NCBI GenBank assembly: GCA_019245115.1
Contig: JAFARZ010000403.1
Span: forward strand, 1 to 52,595
Source: Streptosporangiaceae bacterium
GTDB lineage: Bacteria > Actinomycetota > Actinomycetes > Streptosporangiales > Streptosporangiaceae
DNA: 52,595 bases
Reading direction: 5' to 3'
Shown piece after piece: positions 7,596-15,342 of this stretch. Under the pieces are notes generated by a model. That model had not been told where the DNA came from and made no database searches. It was given only the letters and a program-made list of their open reading frames with translations. The position numbers and the translations under genes are program-made. Positions within the stretch are counted from its first letter, which is position 1. Each line of letters begins with the position of its first letter.

Positions 7596-8033
7596 ATGAG
7601 CAGTAGTTCAGATGTCCAAATGATCACTGGTCTCGATGACTGCTCGGTGCGGGTGGTGGACCGGGAGCGGGTCGCCACCGTGGTGGCCGCCATGCCGTCC
7701 GACGACGATATCGCCGGGCTGGCTGACGTGTTCGGACTGCTCGCGGACCCGGGCCGGCTGCGGGTGCTGGTGGCGCTGCTCGAGGGGGAAACGTGCGTGT
7801 GCGACCTGGCCGCGGTGGCCAGGACCAGCGAGTCGGCGGTGTCGCATCACCTGCGCCTGCTGCGGGCGCACCGGGTGGTGCAGGTACGCAGGGCCGGGCG
7901 GATGGCTTACTACCGGCTGGCCGACGCCCATGTCCGGCTGCTGCTGGACGTGGCACTGACCCACATCGGCCACGCGCCCGCCGCGTCGCACCCCGAGCAT
8001 GCGCCCGCCGGAGGATCTGATGCCAGGGGCTGA
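7596..8033 (+). CDS. ArsR/SmtB family metal-sensing repressor
   Basis: 145 residues. Winged HTH of the ArsR/SmtB family (about 40-105): DVFGLLADPGRLRVLVALLEGETCVCDLAA with recognition helix SESAVSHHLRLLRAHRVV. Two possible metal sites are visible. The alpha5 site has the ligand spacing of CzrA/SmtB: Asp110, His112, His123, His126 (DAH...THIGH). An ArsR-type CVC pair (68-70) sits in helix 3. The alpha5 set points to a Zn/Co/Ni sensor. Its 3' end overlaps the start of the CDF exporter gene by 14 bp, so it very likely represses that exporter and itself until metal is in excess. Several N-terminal residues (MSSSSDVQMITGLDD) precede the fold. Confidence 0.92.
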   Translation: MSSSSDVQMITGLDDCSVRVVDRERVATVVAAMPSDDDIAGLADVFGLLADPGRLRVLVALLEGETCVCDLAAVARTSESAVSHHLRLLRAHRVVQVRRAGRMAYYRLADAHVRLLLDVALTHIGHAPAASHPEHAPAGGSDARG

Positions 8034-9066
8034 CCGGCACGGGCACGACGGCCACGCCCACGGCCACGCCGTCCGAGGAGATGCGCGGTGGCTGGGGGCG
8101 GCGCTGGCGCTGATCCTCGCGTTCATGACGGGCGAGGTGGTGGCCGGTGTGGCCGCCCACTCGCTCGCGCTGGTGTCCGACGCCGCGCACATGCTGACCG
8201 ACGCGGCGTCCATCGCGCTGGTGCTGGTCACCGCCCGGCTGGCCGCCCGGCCGCCCGCGGGCGGCTACACCTACGGCCTCAAGCGCGCCGAGATCCTGTC
8301 CGCACAGGCCAACGGCCTGACTCTGGTGCTGCTGGCGGTGTGGCTCGGCTACTTCGCGATCCGGCGCCTGTTCTCGCCGCCAGCCGTGACCGGCGGGACG
8401 GTGCTCGGCGTGGCGCTGGCCGGCGTCGCGGTCAACCTGGCCGCGACACTGCTCATCGCGCGGGCGCCCGGACGGCAGCGCCTGAACGTCGCCGGGGCGT
8501 TCCGGCACATCCTTACCGACCTGTACGCGTTCGTCGCGACGGCGGCGGCGGGCCTGATCATCATGCTGACCGGGTTCGCCCGCGCCGATGCCATCGCCAC
8601 GCTGATCGTCGTGGTCTTGATGGTCCGCGCCGGCTACGGCCTGATCAAGGACACCGGGCGGATCTTCCTCGAGGCCGCGCCGGCCGGGCTCGCCCCGCCC
8701 GCCGTGGGGTCGGCCATGGCGGCGCGCCCTTACGTCGCCGAGGTGCATGACCTGCACATCTGGGAGATCACTTCGGGCATGCCCGCCGCGTCCGCGCACG
8801 TGCTCGCCGCGCCGGGTACGGACTGCCACGCCGTGCGCGCCGACCTGGAGGAGTTCCTGGCCACCGCGTACGGGATCACGCACGCCACCTTGCAGGTGGA
8901 CCACGCGGCGGTGATTTCGAGCGGCGCCACCGGCTGCGCGGAGAACCCGGGGACACCGAGCCAGCACCATTGCGACGACGCGCATGGGCCTTCCTACCGC
9001 CCGGGCGGCACAGCCTTACGGAGCGGGGCCTTACCGACGGCGGCGGGCCAGCCGCCCGAACACTAG
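8020..9066 (+). CDS. Cation diffusion facilitator (CDF) metal exporter
   Basis: 348 residues from ATG 8020, chosen because GGAGG (8010-8014) lies 5 nt before it. Membrane antiporter that exports divalent cations (Zn, Co, Cd) for H+ or K+. Visible: His-rich N terminus HGHDGHAHGHA; six transmembrane segments; the TM2 metal site in SLALVSDAAHMLTDA; the TM5 site in RHILTDLYA (HxxxD); and a cytoplasmic C-terminal ferredoxin-like domain with VAEVHDLHIWEITSG. The His/Asp combination of the transport site fits CzcD/ZitB-type zinc transport. It is translationally coupled to the ArsR sensor. The 3' end overlaps the convergent NCS1 permease gene by 36 bp. Confidence 0.93.
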   Translation: MPGADRHGHDGHAHGHAVRGDARWLGAALALILAFMTGEVVAGVAAHSLALVSDAAHMLTDAASIALVLVTARLAARPPAGGYTYGLKRAEILSAQANGLTLVLLAVWLGYFAIRRLFSPPAVTGGTVLGVALAGVAVNLAATLLIARAPGRQRLNVAGAFRHILTDLYAFVATAAAGLIIMLTGFARADAIATLIVVVLMVRAGYGLIKDTGRIFLEAAPAGLAPPAVGSAMAARPYVAEVHDLHIWEITSGMPAASAHVLAAPGTDCHAVRADLEEFLATAYGITHATLQVDHAAVISSGATGCAENPGTPSQHHCDDAHGPSYRPGGTALRSGALPTAAGQPPEH

Positions 9067-10410
9067 CGTCGCCACCCCCGCCACCACGAACGACAGGATC
9101 GACGCCGACATCCAGGGCTGCGCGGTGAAGTGGATCCACCGCGCGAACGACGTCCACGCCGACGTCCACCAGCCCACCGAACCCGGGTTGATGAGCTGGT
9201 ACATCACGAACCCCAGCGCCCACGGCACCAGCATCAGCCAGCGCGAGCGGGCTCCGGCCGTCAGGTCCCACCGGCCGCGGGACACGACGAAGTAGTCAAC
9301 GATCAGCACCGCTGACATCGGCACGAACACCGAGCCGATCAGCACCAGGAAGTTCTGATAGGCGTTGACGTTCAGCCAGAGCGCGCCGGCCGTCGACAGG
9401 GCCGTGATCAGCCCGGCCAGGACCCGGCGATCCCACAGCGGCCGCAGGTTCTGGATCGAGACCGCCGTCGAGTAGACGTCGGCGAAGGACTGGTCCAGCT
9501 CGCGGACGGCCAGGACGGCGAACGCGAGGGCTCCCACGGGCAGCGCGATGAACGCGCCCCATATCTGGTTCAGGTCATCGTGTGCCACCGTGACCAGCGC
9601 GAACAGGCCGATGACGTAGCAGAGCACCTGGGTGATGCTGTAGCCGGCGATCGCCCCGGTGAACGCGGCACGGGACGACCGGGAATGCCTGGTGTAGTCG
9701 GCGGCCAGCGGTACCCACGAGATGCCGGCGCCCACCACGGTGTCCGTGGCCAGCCAGAATCTGGACCATGTGCCGTGCCCGAACGCCGGCAGCGGATGGC
9801 GGAGCAGCTGGATGAGCAGATATCCCATCACGATGAGGACCGCGACCGTGGCATACCGGCGCAGCACCCGGATCGCGCCGAGCGGATGGATGGTGAACAG
9901 CGCGGTGATCACGCCGCCGAACAGTACGAACGCCCAGCGCGGCAGCGTGTGCGGCGCGACGTGCGCGACGATGGCGTCCGCCGCGGTGGAGATCGTGACC
10001 AGCTCGAAGATCGCCCAGCCGACGCACTGCAGAATGTTGATCAGCGTCGGCAGGTACGACAACCGGGCGCCGAAAAGCCCCCGTAGCAGCACCATGGCCG
10101 GGGCGCCGGTCCTGGCGCCCTGCACGGCGGCCAGCGCCACCGGAAGCGTGCCGAGCAGGGTCCCTGCCACGATCGCGGTGAGCCCGGCGGTCAGCGAGAG
10201 CTGCGATGTGCCGCCTGGTGGCTGCAGCACGAACATGGCGGCGGTGAATCCGAGCAGGGACACCCCGAGGTTGCCCCACAGGCCGAACTGGTCGACCACG
10301 CTCAGCGACTGCGGCACGGGCTCGGCCAGCGTTCGCCCGACCTCGGAGTGCCGGTCCCCCGGAACGGTGACGAACGAACCGGCCGTGGATGTAGAGGTGT
10401 CTGCTGCCAC
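9031..10410 (-). CDS. NCS1 family permease, CytX-like (probable thiamin-precursor uptake)
   Basis: 459 residues, about 12 hydrophobic segments. Nucleobase:cation symporter-1 (purine-cytosine permease) family: VDQFGLWGNLGVSLLGFTAAMFVL at TM1, LPTLINILQCVGWAIFELVTIS at TM3, and WLNVNAYQNFLVLIGSVFVPMSAVLIVDYF near TM9-10. Start is GTG 10410, five nt behind GGGAGG, which belongs to the 3' edge of a TPP riboswitch. TPP control is the hallmark of CytX, proposed to import the thiamin precursor hydroxymethylpyrimidine or a related pyrimidine. Substrate assignment is therefore based on riboswitch plus family. Overlaps the CDF gene at its 3' end. Confidence 0.88.
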   Translation of the reverse strand: MAADTSTSTAGSFVTVPGDRHSEVGRTLAEPVPQSLSVVDQFGLWGNLGVSLLGFTAAMFVLQPPGGTSQLSLTAGLTAIVAGTLLGTLPVALAAVQGARTGAPAMVLLRGLFGARLSYLPTLINILQCVGWAIFELVTISTAADAIVAHVAPHTLPRWAFVLFGGVITALFTIHPLGAIRVLRRYATVAVLIVMGYLLIQLLRHPLPAFGHGTWSRFWLATDTVVGAGISWVPLAADYTRHSRSSRAAFTGAIAGYSITQVLCYVIGLFALVTVAHDDLNQIWGAFIALPVGALAFAVLAVRELDQSFADVYSTAVSIQNLRPLWDRRVLAGLITALSTAGALWLNVNAYQNFLVLIGSVFVPMSAVLIVDYFVVSRGRWDLTAGARSRWLMLVPWALGFVMYQLINPGSVGWWTSAWTSFARWIHFTAQPWMSASILSFVVAGVATLVFGRLARRRR

Positions 10411-10415
10411 CGCAG

Positions 10416-10510
10416 CCTCCCTACGCCGGAATTACCCGGACAGGTTCAGACGGTCGGTGGCGCATGAGCCACCCTCTCAGCCCGGTCAGCCCCGAGCTCC
10501 CGTGCGTTAC
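10416..10510 (-). promoter_or_regulatory. TPP riboswitch (THI element)
   Basis: Read on the minus strand, the thi-box consensus is clear in order: ACGGGAGCTCGGGGCTGA, GGGCTGAGAGGG, a variable P3 hairpin GTGGCTCATGCGCCAC, then GTCTGAACCTGTCCGGGTAA and TTCCGGCGTAGGGAGG. The CTGAGA and GAACCTG...GGGTAAT..CGGCGTAGGGA blocks are the TPP-contacting parts. The Shine-Dalgarno GGGAGG lies inside the 3' strand, 5 nt before the GTG start of the NCS1 permease, so TPP binding should hide the ribosome site and turn translation off. Confidence 0.93.
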
Positions 10511-10643
10511 TGGAGTTTTGCCGCCAGATTACCGCTACCGCGAGAATGTTGGAAATAGGTTACTAATTGATGACTCTATAGACACGCAGCGCCACCGCGA
10601 GGACGATGCTCGTTATCACCACGTATATCAAGGGAGGGAATTC

Positions 10644-11018
10644 GTGGAGCACACCTCGCTGTATGACACCATTGGCGGCGAGCCCGCCTTAGTAGCGGTT
10701 GTCGACGATTTCTATGACCGGGTACTGGACGACCCGGATCTGGCCGGATTCTTCCTCGGCACGAACATGACCAGGCTGAAGGGACGCCAGGTCGACTTCT
10801 TCGCCGCCGCGCTCGGCGGCCCGCACACCTATAGCGGCGCCACGATGCGGCAGGCCCATCAGGGTCGCGGCATCGGCCAGCGCCACTTCGATCTGGTGGC
10901 GGGCCATCTGGCCGGCGCGCTAACGGCCGCGGGGGTACCTGATGACCAGGTCGGCCGGATACTGGCCACCATCGCCCCGCTGGCCGACGAGATCGTTTCT
11001 GCGGCTATTCGCGGCTGA
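10644..11018 (+). CDS. glbN: Group I truncated haemoglobin (trHbN-like)
   Basis: 124 residues from GTG 10644, which has AGGGAGGG at 10631-10638; the longer open frame upstream runs through antisense riboswitch sequence and is not coding. Heme-binding 2-over-2 globin: SLYDTIGGEPAL at the N terminus, B10 Tyr24 in VDDFYDRVL, and proximal His81 in HQGRGIGQRHFDLVAGHL, closely matching mycobacterial trHbN. Such proteins detoxify NO with O2 or carry oxygen. It is divergent from the riboswitch-controlled permease and convergent with mobA, with a 14-bp overlap at the stop codons. Confidence 0.9.
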   Translation: MEHTSLYDTIGGEPALVAVVDDFYDRVLDDPDLAGFFLGTNMTRLKGRQVDFFAAALGGPHTYSGATMRQAHQGRGIGQRHFDLVAGHLAGALTAAGVPDDQVGRILATIAPLADEIVSAAIRG

Positions 11019-11601
11019 ACCAGTCGCGGGCGCGTTCCAGGTCCTCGGGGGTGTCGCAGTCCAGCCAGGGCGGCGGCTCCCCCGGCACCGGATCGAGGTT
11101 TACGATCGCCGGTTCCAGCGGCCCGAGCACCCCGCGCAGCGAGTCTCCGTCGTACCCGCTCAGCGCCTCGCGCAGCGCCGCCGTCCGCCAGCACCCGGCC
11201 AGCCACTGCGGCCGTCCCGCGTCGTCGGCCAGCACCGCACCCGCTCCTCCGCTCGCCGCCGCGCGCAGCAGCGCCGCGACGTGCGCTTGCCGCAGGAACG
11301 GCAGGTCAGCGGCCAGTACCGCCGCCCACGGCGCGCTCACCTCGGCGAGGCCGCGCCGCAGCGCCGCCACCGGCCCGGCGCCGGGCGGTTCCTCGGATAC
11401 GAAAGCGACGCCCTCGATACCGGCCCGCCGCGGCCCCACCACGACGACGGGCCGCGCCGCTCCCCCGGCCGCGATCACGTTCTCCAGCAGGGTCCGCTCC
11501 CCGACAACCAGGCCCGGCTTATCCCGGCCGCCGAGCCGCCGCGCGCCGCCGCCTGCGAGAACAATCAAGCACGAACGATCTGTGGTGACACCTCTGGTCA
11601 C
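11005..11601 (-). CDS. mobA: Molybdenum cofactor guanylyltransferase
   Basis: About 198 residues. Transfers GMP from GTP to molybdopterin to make MGD for DMSO-reductase-type enzymes. Nucleotidyltransferase fold: LAGGGARRLGGRDKPGL near the N terminus (the GGxSxRMGxDK-like GTP loop), Asp in LAADLPFLR, and WLDCDTPEDLERAR near the C terminus. Start is GTG 11601 or GTG 11607; the latter overlaps the moaA stop (GTGA), showing translational coupling. The GTP loop reads GGGARRLGG, slightly different from the usual GGQSRRMGG. Downstream of moaA in the same operon. Confidence 0.88.
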   Translation of the reverse strand: MTRGVTTDRSCLIVLAGGGARRLGGRDKPGLVVGERTLLENVIAAGGAARPVVVVGPRRAGIEGVAFVSEEPPGAGPVAALRRGLAEVSAPWAAVLAADLPFLRQAHVAALLRAAASGGAGAVLADDAGRPQWLAGCWRTAALREALSGYDGDSLRGVLGPLEPAIVNLDPVPGEPPPWLDCDTPEDLERARDWFSRE

Positions 11602-11603
11602 CC

Positions 11604-12596
11604 TCACCCCCCGATGGCGGACATCGGCCGGTCGGGCTGGAGGAACGTAGGATCGTTGATCCCGTGTCCGGGAAGCTTCACCGCCACCGCCCGCCGCCAC
11701 AGTCCGGCGAGTTCCGCGTCGCTGGCCCCGGCACGCATAGGTCCGCGCAGGTCGCTCTCGGTGCGCGCGAACAGGCAGTTCCGCACCTGGCCGTCGGCGG
11801 TGAGCCGGACCCGGTCGCAGTTGCCGCAGAACGGCCTGGTGACTGACGCGATCACGCCGACCCGGGCGGGACCCCCGTCGACCAGGAACGTCTGGGCCGG
11901 TGCCGATCCCCGTTCGCGTCGGGTGTCGGGCGAGATGTCGAAGCTGGTGCGCAGCGTGGCCAGGATCTCGTCGGCGGTCACCATTTCGTCGCGACGCCAG
12001 CCGTGCTGGGCGTCCAGCGGCATCTGCTCGATGAAGCGCAGTTCGTAGCCGTGGTCCACGCAGAACCGCAGCAGCGGCACCGCTTCGTCGTCGTTGAGGT
12101 CGCGCATCAGCACGGCGTTGACCTTGACCGGGGCCAGCCCGGCGCTCGCCGCGGCCCGCAACCCGTCCAGTACGTCGCCGAGCCGGTCGCGGCGCGCGAG
12201 CTTGCGGAAGATTTCCGGTCGCAGCGTGTCCAGTGAGACGTTTATCCGGTCCAGCCCGGCGTCGCGCAACTCGGCCGCCTTACGGGTCAGGCCGATCCCG
12301 TTGGTCGTGAGCGAGATCTCCGGCCGCGGCTCCAGGCGTGCGGTCCGTTCGACGATGCCGGCCAGCCCTCGGCGCAGCAGTGGCTCACCCCCGGTGAACC
12401 GGATCTCGCGGATGCCGAGCAGCGTAACCCCGATGTCCACCAGCCGGACGAATTCGTCGTCGGTGAGCAGGTCCGGAGCCGGGAGCCAGTCGAGCCCTTC
12501 GGGCGGCATGCAGTAGGTGCACCGCAGGTTGCAGCGGTCGGTCAGCGACACCCGCAAGTCTGTCGCAACCCGCCCGAAGGAATCAGCCAGCATCAC
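11604..12596 (-). CDS. moaA: GTP 3',8-cyclase
   Basis: 330 residues. Radical-SAM enzyme of the first step of molybdenum-cofactor synthesis, GTP to 3',8-cyclo-GTP. N-terminal [4Fe-4S]-SAM site CNLRCTYC (Cys22, 26, 29), TGGEPLLR, and TTNGIGL. The C-terminal second cluster has CGNCDRVRLTADGQVRNC with its three Cys. The chain ends in Gly-Gly (SAIGG), the tail required for catalysis in MoaA. Forms an operon with mobA, whose start overlaps this stop codon. Confidence 0.96.
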   Translation of the reverse strand: MMLADSFGRVATDLRVSLTDRCNLRCTYCMPPEGLDWLPAPDLLTDDEFVRLVDIGVTLLGIREIRFTGGEPLLRRGLAGIVERTARLEPRPEISLTTNGIGLTRKAAELRDAGLDRINVSLDTLRPEIFRKLARRDRLGDVLDGLRAAASAGLAPVKVNAVLMRDLNDDEAVPLLRFCVDHGYELRFIEQMPLDAQHGWRRDEMVTADEILATLRTSFDISPDTRRERGSAPAQTFLVDGGPARVGVIASVTRPFCGNCDRVRLTADGQVRNCLFARTESDLRGPMRAGASDAELAGLWRRAVAVKLPGHGINDPTFLQPDRPMSAIGG

Positions 12597-12643
12597 TACA
12601 GCCTAGCCACCATCTATCGCCCCAAACCCTCGCCACCACAACC

Positions 12644-13072
12644 TCAGGTCGGCCGGACAAGTCCGTACGCGCGTTCGGCCGGAACCCTGATCACCAGTCT
12701 TTTGTCGCGCACCATGGCGGCCCGGAAATCATCCCAGTCCGGGTGCTCGCCTTGTACGGACCGGTACAGGCCGGCCAGTTCTTCCACGGCCGCGTCATGG
12801 GGGTCCTTCGCCACCTCGGACAGCACGGCATGCCCGTCCACCACGACGTAGGACCAGAAGTCGTCGCTGGCCACGTGGAAGCTGGCCTGCGGGTCACGGC
12901 GCAGGTTCCGCGTCTTGGCCCGGTCATCGGTGACCGAGATCCGGATGATCTGTTCCTCCGGATCCCATCCGTACAGGACGTTGGACAGCTGCGGCCACCC
13001 GTTGGACCTCCTGGTGACCAGCACCCCTTGCCGCCGCCGGGCCAGCAGGCCGGCGAACCGATCCTCGATCAT
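12644..13072 (-). CDS. PPOX-class F420/FMN-binding protein
   Basis: 142 residues from ATG 13072. Split-barrel fold of the pyridoxamine-phosphate-oxidase-like superfamily, the actinobacterial PPOX-class group (many bind F420): RQGVLVTRRSNGWPQLSNVLYGWD, RISVTDDRAKTRNLRRDPQASFHV, then YVVVDGHAVLSEVA. These typically reduce or bind small substrates with F420 or FMN; no specific substrate can be given. An upstream in-frame start would overlap the 3' end of htpG and lacks support. Weak GGGAG lies 12 nt before the start. Confidence 0.82.
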   Translation of the reverse strand: MIEDRFAGLLARRRQGVLVTRRSNGWPQLSNVLYGWDPEEQIIRISVTDDRAKTRNLRRDPQASFHVASDDFWSYVVVDGHAVLSEVAKDPHDAAVEELAGLYRSVQGEHPDWDDFRAAMVRDKRLVIRVPAERAYGLVRPT

Positions 13073-13115
13073 GCCCGGTGAACACTCCCGAGCGCCCTGG
13101 TGTTCCTCGCGATGA

Positions 13116-15050
13116 TTACGGTTCGGTGCCGCCATCGTCCGTGGTCAGGGCGACCAGGAGGTCGTTCAGCCGGGTGACGAAATCGGCTGGTTCGTCGATC
13201 CGGGCGCCGAAGGTGAGGACGGCCTGGTTGTAGAGCACATGCGCCCAGTCGGCCAGCCTCGGCTCCTCGTTTCCGGCGTTTTCCGCGTTGAGCCTGACCA
13301 GCAGCGGATGACCCGGGTTGATCTCGAGTATCGGCTGGCTGGGCAGTCCGGAGCCTTGGAGCCGGCGTATCAGGTTCACGTCGATGTCGGCCTCGTTGGC
13401 GACGATGCAGGCCGGTGAGGCGGTCAGGCGGCTGGTCACCCGCACATCCCAGACCTTGCCGCCGAGGGCGTCCTTCAACTTGCCGCACAGGGCGGCGAAC
13501 TCGGCTTTGGCCTGCTCCGCGGTTTCCTTCTCCGCCTCGTCTTCCAGCGCACCGAGGTCGGCCGAGCCCTGCGCGACCGACTGGAGGCGCTTGCCCTCGA
13601 ACTCGTGCAGGTGGCTGACCAGCCAGTTGTCGATGGTCTCGCCCAGGAGCAGCACCTCGACACCCTTGGCCCGGAATGCCTCCAGGTGCGGGCTGGTCCG
13701 GGCGGCGGCCAGCGTCGGCCCCAGCACGTAGTAGATGTGCTCCTGGCCTTCCTTCATCCGCTCCACGTAACCGGCCAGCGAGACGCTGGCGTCGTCGCCG
13801 ACCGAGCTGGTGGAATTGAATCGCAGGAGCTTGGCGAGGTCGTCCCGGTTGCCGTAATCCTCGGCCAGCCCCTCCTTGAGGGTGGCGCCGAACTGCTTCC
13901 AGAACGTGGCGTATTTCGACGGCTCCTTGTCCGCCATCTCGGCCAGCAGCTTCAAGATCCGCTTGGTGGCGGTGGAGCGGATGTTGCTGACGGCCCGGCT
14001 GCCCTGCAGCAGTTCCCGCGAGACGTTCAGCGGCAGGTCGCTGGAATCGACCACGCCGCGGATGAACCGCAGGTACTCGGGCAGCAGCTGACCGGTGTCC
14101 TCCAGGATGAACACCCGCCGCACGTGCAGCCGGACGCCATGCCGGGAGGCCGGCATCCACAGGTCGTACGGGGCGCGGGAGGGGATGAACAGCAGCAGCG
14201 TGTATTCGTAGGTCCCCTCGATCTTGGCGTGCACCCAGGCGAGCGGGTCGGTGAAGTCGCCGGACAAGTGCCGGTAGAACTCGTTGTAATCGCTGTCGTT
14301 GAGCTCGTTCTTGGGACGGGTCCACAGAGCGGTGGCCTGGTTGACCACCGTCTCGCCGACGCTGGTCTCCTGGTCAGGTTCTTCCGGCGGCTGGCCGGGT
14401 TTTTCCTCCGGCATCAGGATCGGCAGGCTGATGTGGTCGGAGTACTTCTGGATGATCGTCCGCAGCTGGTACCCGTTCAGCAGGTCGTCCTCCCCCTCGC
14501 GGAGGTGCAGCACGACCTCGGTCCCCCGGCCCGGGTGCTCGACGGTCTCCAGCGTGTACTCGCCCTTGCCGTCCGACTCCCAGCGGACTCCATCGCCGTC
14601 GGGCAGGCCGGCTCGGCGGGTCGTCAGCACGACCCGCTCCGCCACGATGAATGCCGAGTAGAAACCGACGCCGAACTGCCCGATCAGGGCCGCGTCCCGG
14701 CGCTGATCGCCGGTCAGCGCCTGCAGGAACTCGCGGGTACCGGATTTGGCGATAGTGCCGATGTTCTCGATTACTTCCGCGCGGCTCATCCCTATCCCGT
14801 TGTCGGAAACGGTGATCGTGCGCGCACCGGAGTCGTAGCTGACGTGGATCTGCAATGGCCCGTCAGCCTCAGGCGACTCGCCGCTCGACAGCAACTCCAG
14901 CCGCAGCCGGTCGATGGCGTCCGAAGCGTTGGAAATCAGCTCACGCAGGAAGATTTCCTTGTTGCTGTAAAGAGAGTGGACCATCAGGTCCAGGATCTGC
15001 ACCACCTCGGCCTGGAAGCTGAAGCTCTCCTGGTCCGCCTGCGCGGTCAC
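13116..15050 (-). CDS. htpG: Molecular chaperone HtpG (Hsp90)
   Basis: 644 residues, full length. ATP-dependent dimeric chaperone. N-terminal GHKL ATPase: NKEIFLRELISNASDAIDRLR, SDNGIGMSRAEVIENIGTIAKSGT and GQFGVGFYSAFIVAERV. Middle domain with the catalytic Arg region (LYVRRVFI-like HVRRVFILED, PLNVSRELLQ). C-terminal dimerisation domain ends near LLVALTTDDGGTEP without MEEVD. Start is GTG 15050 with GGGGAGG upstream. A perfect palindrome GTTACTCGAGTAAC lies at 15065-15078, 14 bp before the start, probably an operator. Divergent from the secreted lipase gene. Confidence 0.97.
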   Translation of the reverse strand: MTAQADQESFSFQAEVVQILDLMVHSLYSNKEIFLRELISNASDAIDRLRLELLSSGESPEADGPLQIHVSYDSGARTITVSDNGIGMSRAEVIENIGTIAKSGTREFLQALTGDQRRDAALIGQFGVGFYSAFIVAERVVLTTRRAGLPDGDGVRWESDGKGEYTLETVEHPGRGTEVVLHLREGEDDLLNGYQLRTIIQKYSDHISLPILMPEEKPGQPPEEPDQETSVGETVVNQATALWTRPKNELNDSDYNEFYRHLSGDFTDPLAWVHAKIEGTYEYTLLLFIPSRAPYDLWMPASRHGVRLHVRRVFILEDTGQLLPEYLRFIRGVVDSSDLPLNVSRELLQGSRAVSNIRSTATKRILKLLAEMADKEPSKYATFWKQFGATLKEGLAEDYGNRDDLAKLLRFNSTSSVGDDASVSLAGYVERMKEGQEHIYYVLGPTLAAARTSPHLEAFRAKGVEVLLLGETIDNWLVSHLHEFEGKRLQSVAQGSADLGALEDEAEKETAEQAKAEFAALCGKLKDALGGKVWDVRVTSRLTASPACIVANEADIDVNLIRRLQGSGLPSQPILEINPGHPLLVRLNAENAGNEEPRLADWAHVLYNQAVLTFGARIDEPADFVTRLNDLLVALTTDDGGTEP

Positions 15051-15064
15051 CGCTGCCTCCCCGC

Positions 15065-15078
15065 GTTACTCGAGTAAC
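15065..15078. promoter_or_regulatory. Palindrome in htpG leader, candidate operator
   Basis: Perfect 14-bp palindrome GTTACTCGAGTAAC lying between the htpG start (15050, minus strand) and its promoter region. It does not match CIRCE or HAIR heat-shock operators. A similar palindrome CTACTCGCGAGTAG lies 190 bp away in front of the divergent lipase gene. Confidence 0.45.
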
Positions 15079-15217
15079 TGCCGCTGCCGCGGTCATGACC
15101 GCCCGCGCGGCATCCAGATCGCACATAGCGTACCGAGCGAGTCACGCGACTGTGAAGCCGCTATGCCCGCCGCTCACCCGGCCGGAGGGATGGTTCTGAA
15201 CGGGAGATTGTCCGGGA

Positions 15218-15280
15218 TTGACAACGGGGCGCGCCGGACTGTCGCGCTGGGCCATTTACCGGATTACTACTCGCGAGTAG
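15218..15280 (+). promoter_or_regulatory. Lipase promoter region with palindromic operator
   Basis: TTGACA at 15218-15223 is a possible -35, though no good -10 is seen at normal spacing. The perfect palindrome CTACTCGCGAGTAG (15267-15280) sits 62 bp before the lipase start and looks like a TetR-type operator. The rest of 15081-15342 contains no gene; GAGAGGAGA (15330-15338) is the ribosome site. Confidence 0.4.
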
Positions 15281-15342
15281 ATTCGGGGTTACGTACCGCT
15301 ATCTTTCCGTAGCCGTATGGATCGCCGCGAGAGGAGACAACG

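Noticed and set aside
10464..10643. Long N terminus of the haemoglobin frame
   Set aside because: It reads through sequence antisense to the TPP riboswitch; the GTG at 10644 has AGGGAGGG at proper spacing and the globin begins there.
6466..12596. Selenoprotein or formate dehydrogenase gene near the Mo-cofactor genes
   Set aside because: No frame with an internal UGA flanked by conserved FDH or other selenoprotein sequence was found in the window.
15065..15078. CIRCE or HAIR heat-shock operator at htpG
   Set aside because: The palindrome lacks the TTAGCACTC-N9 and CTTGAGT-N7 layouts.
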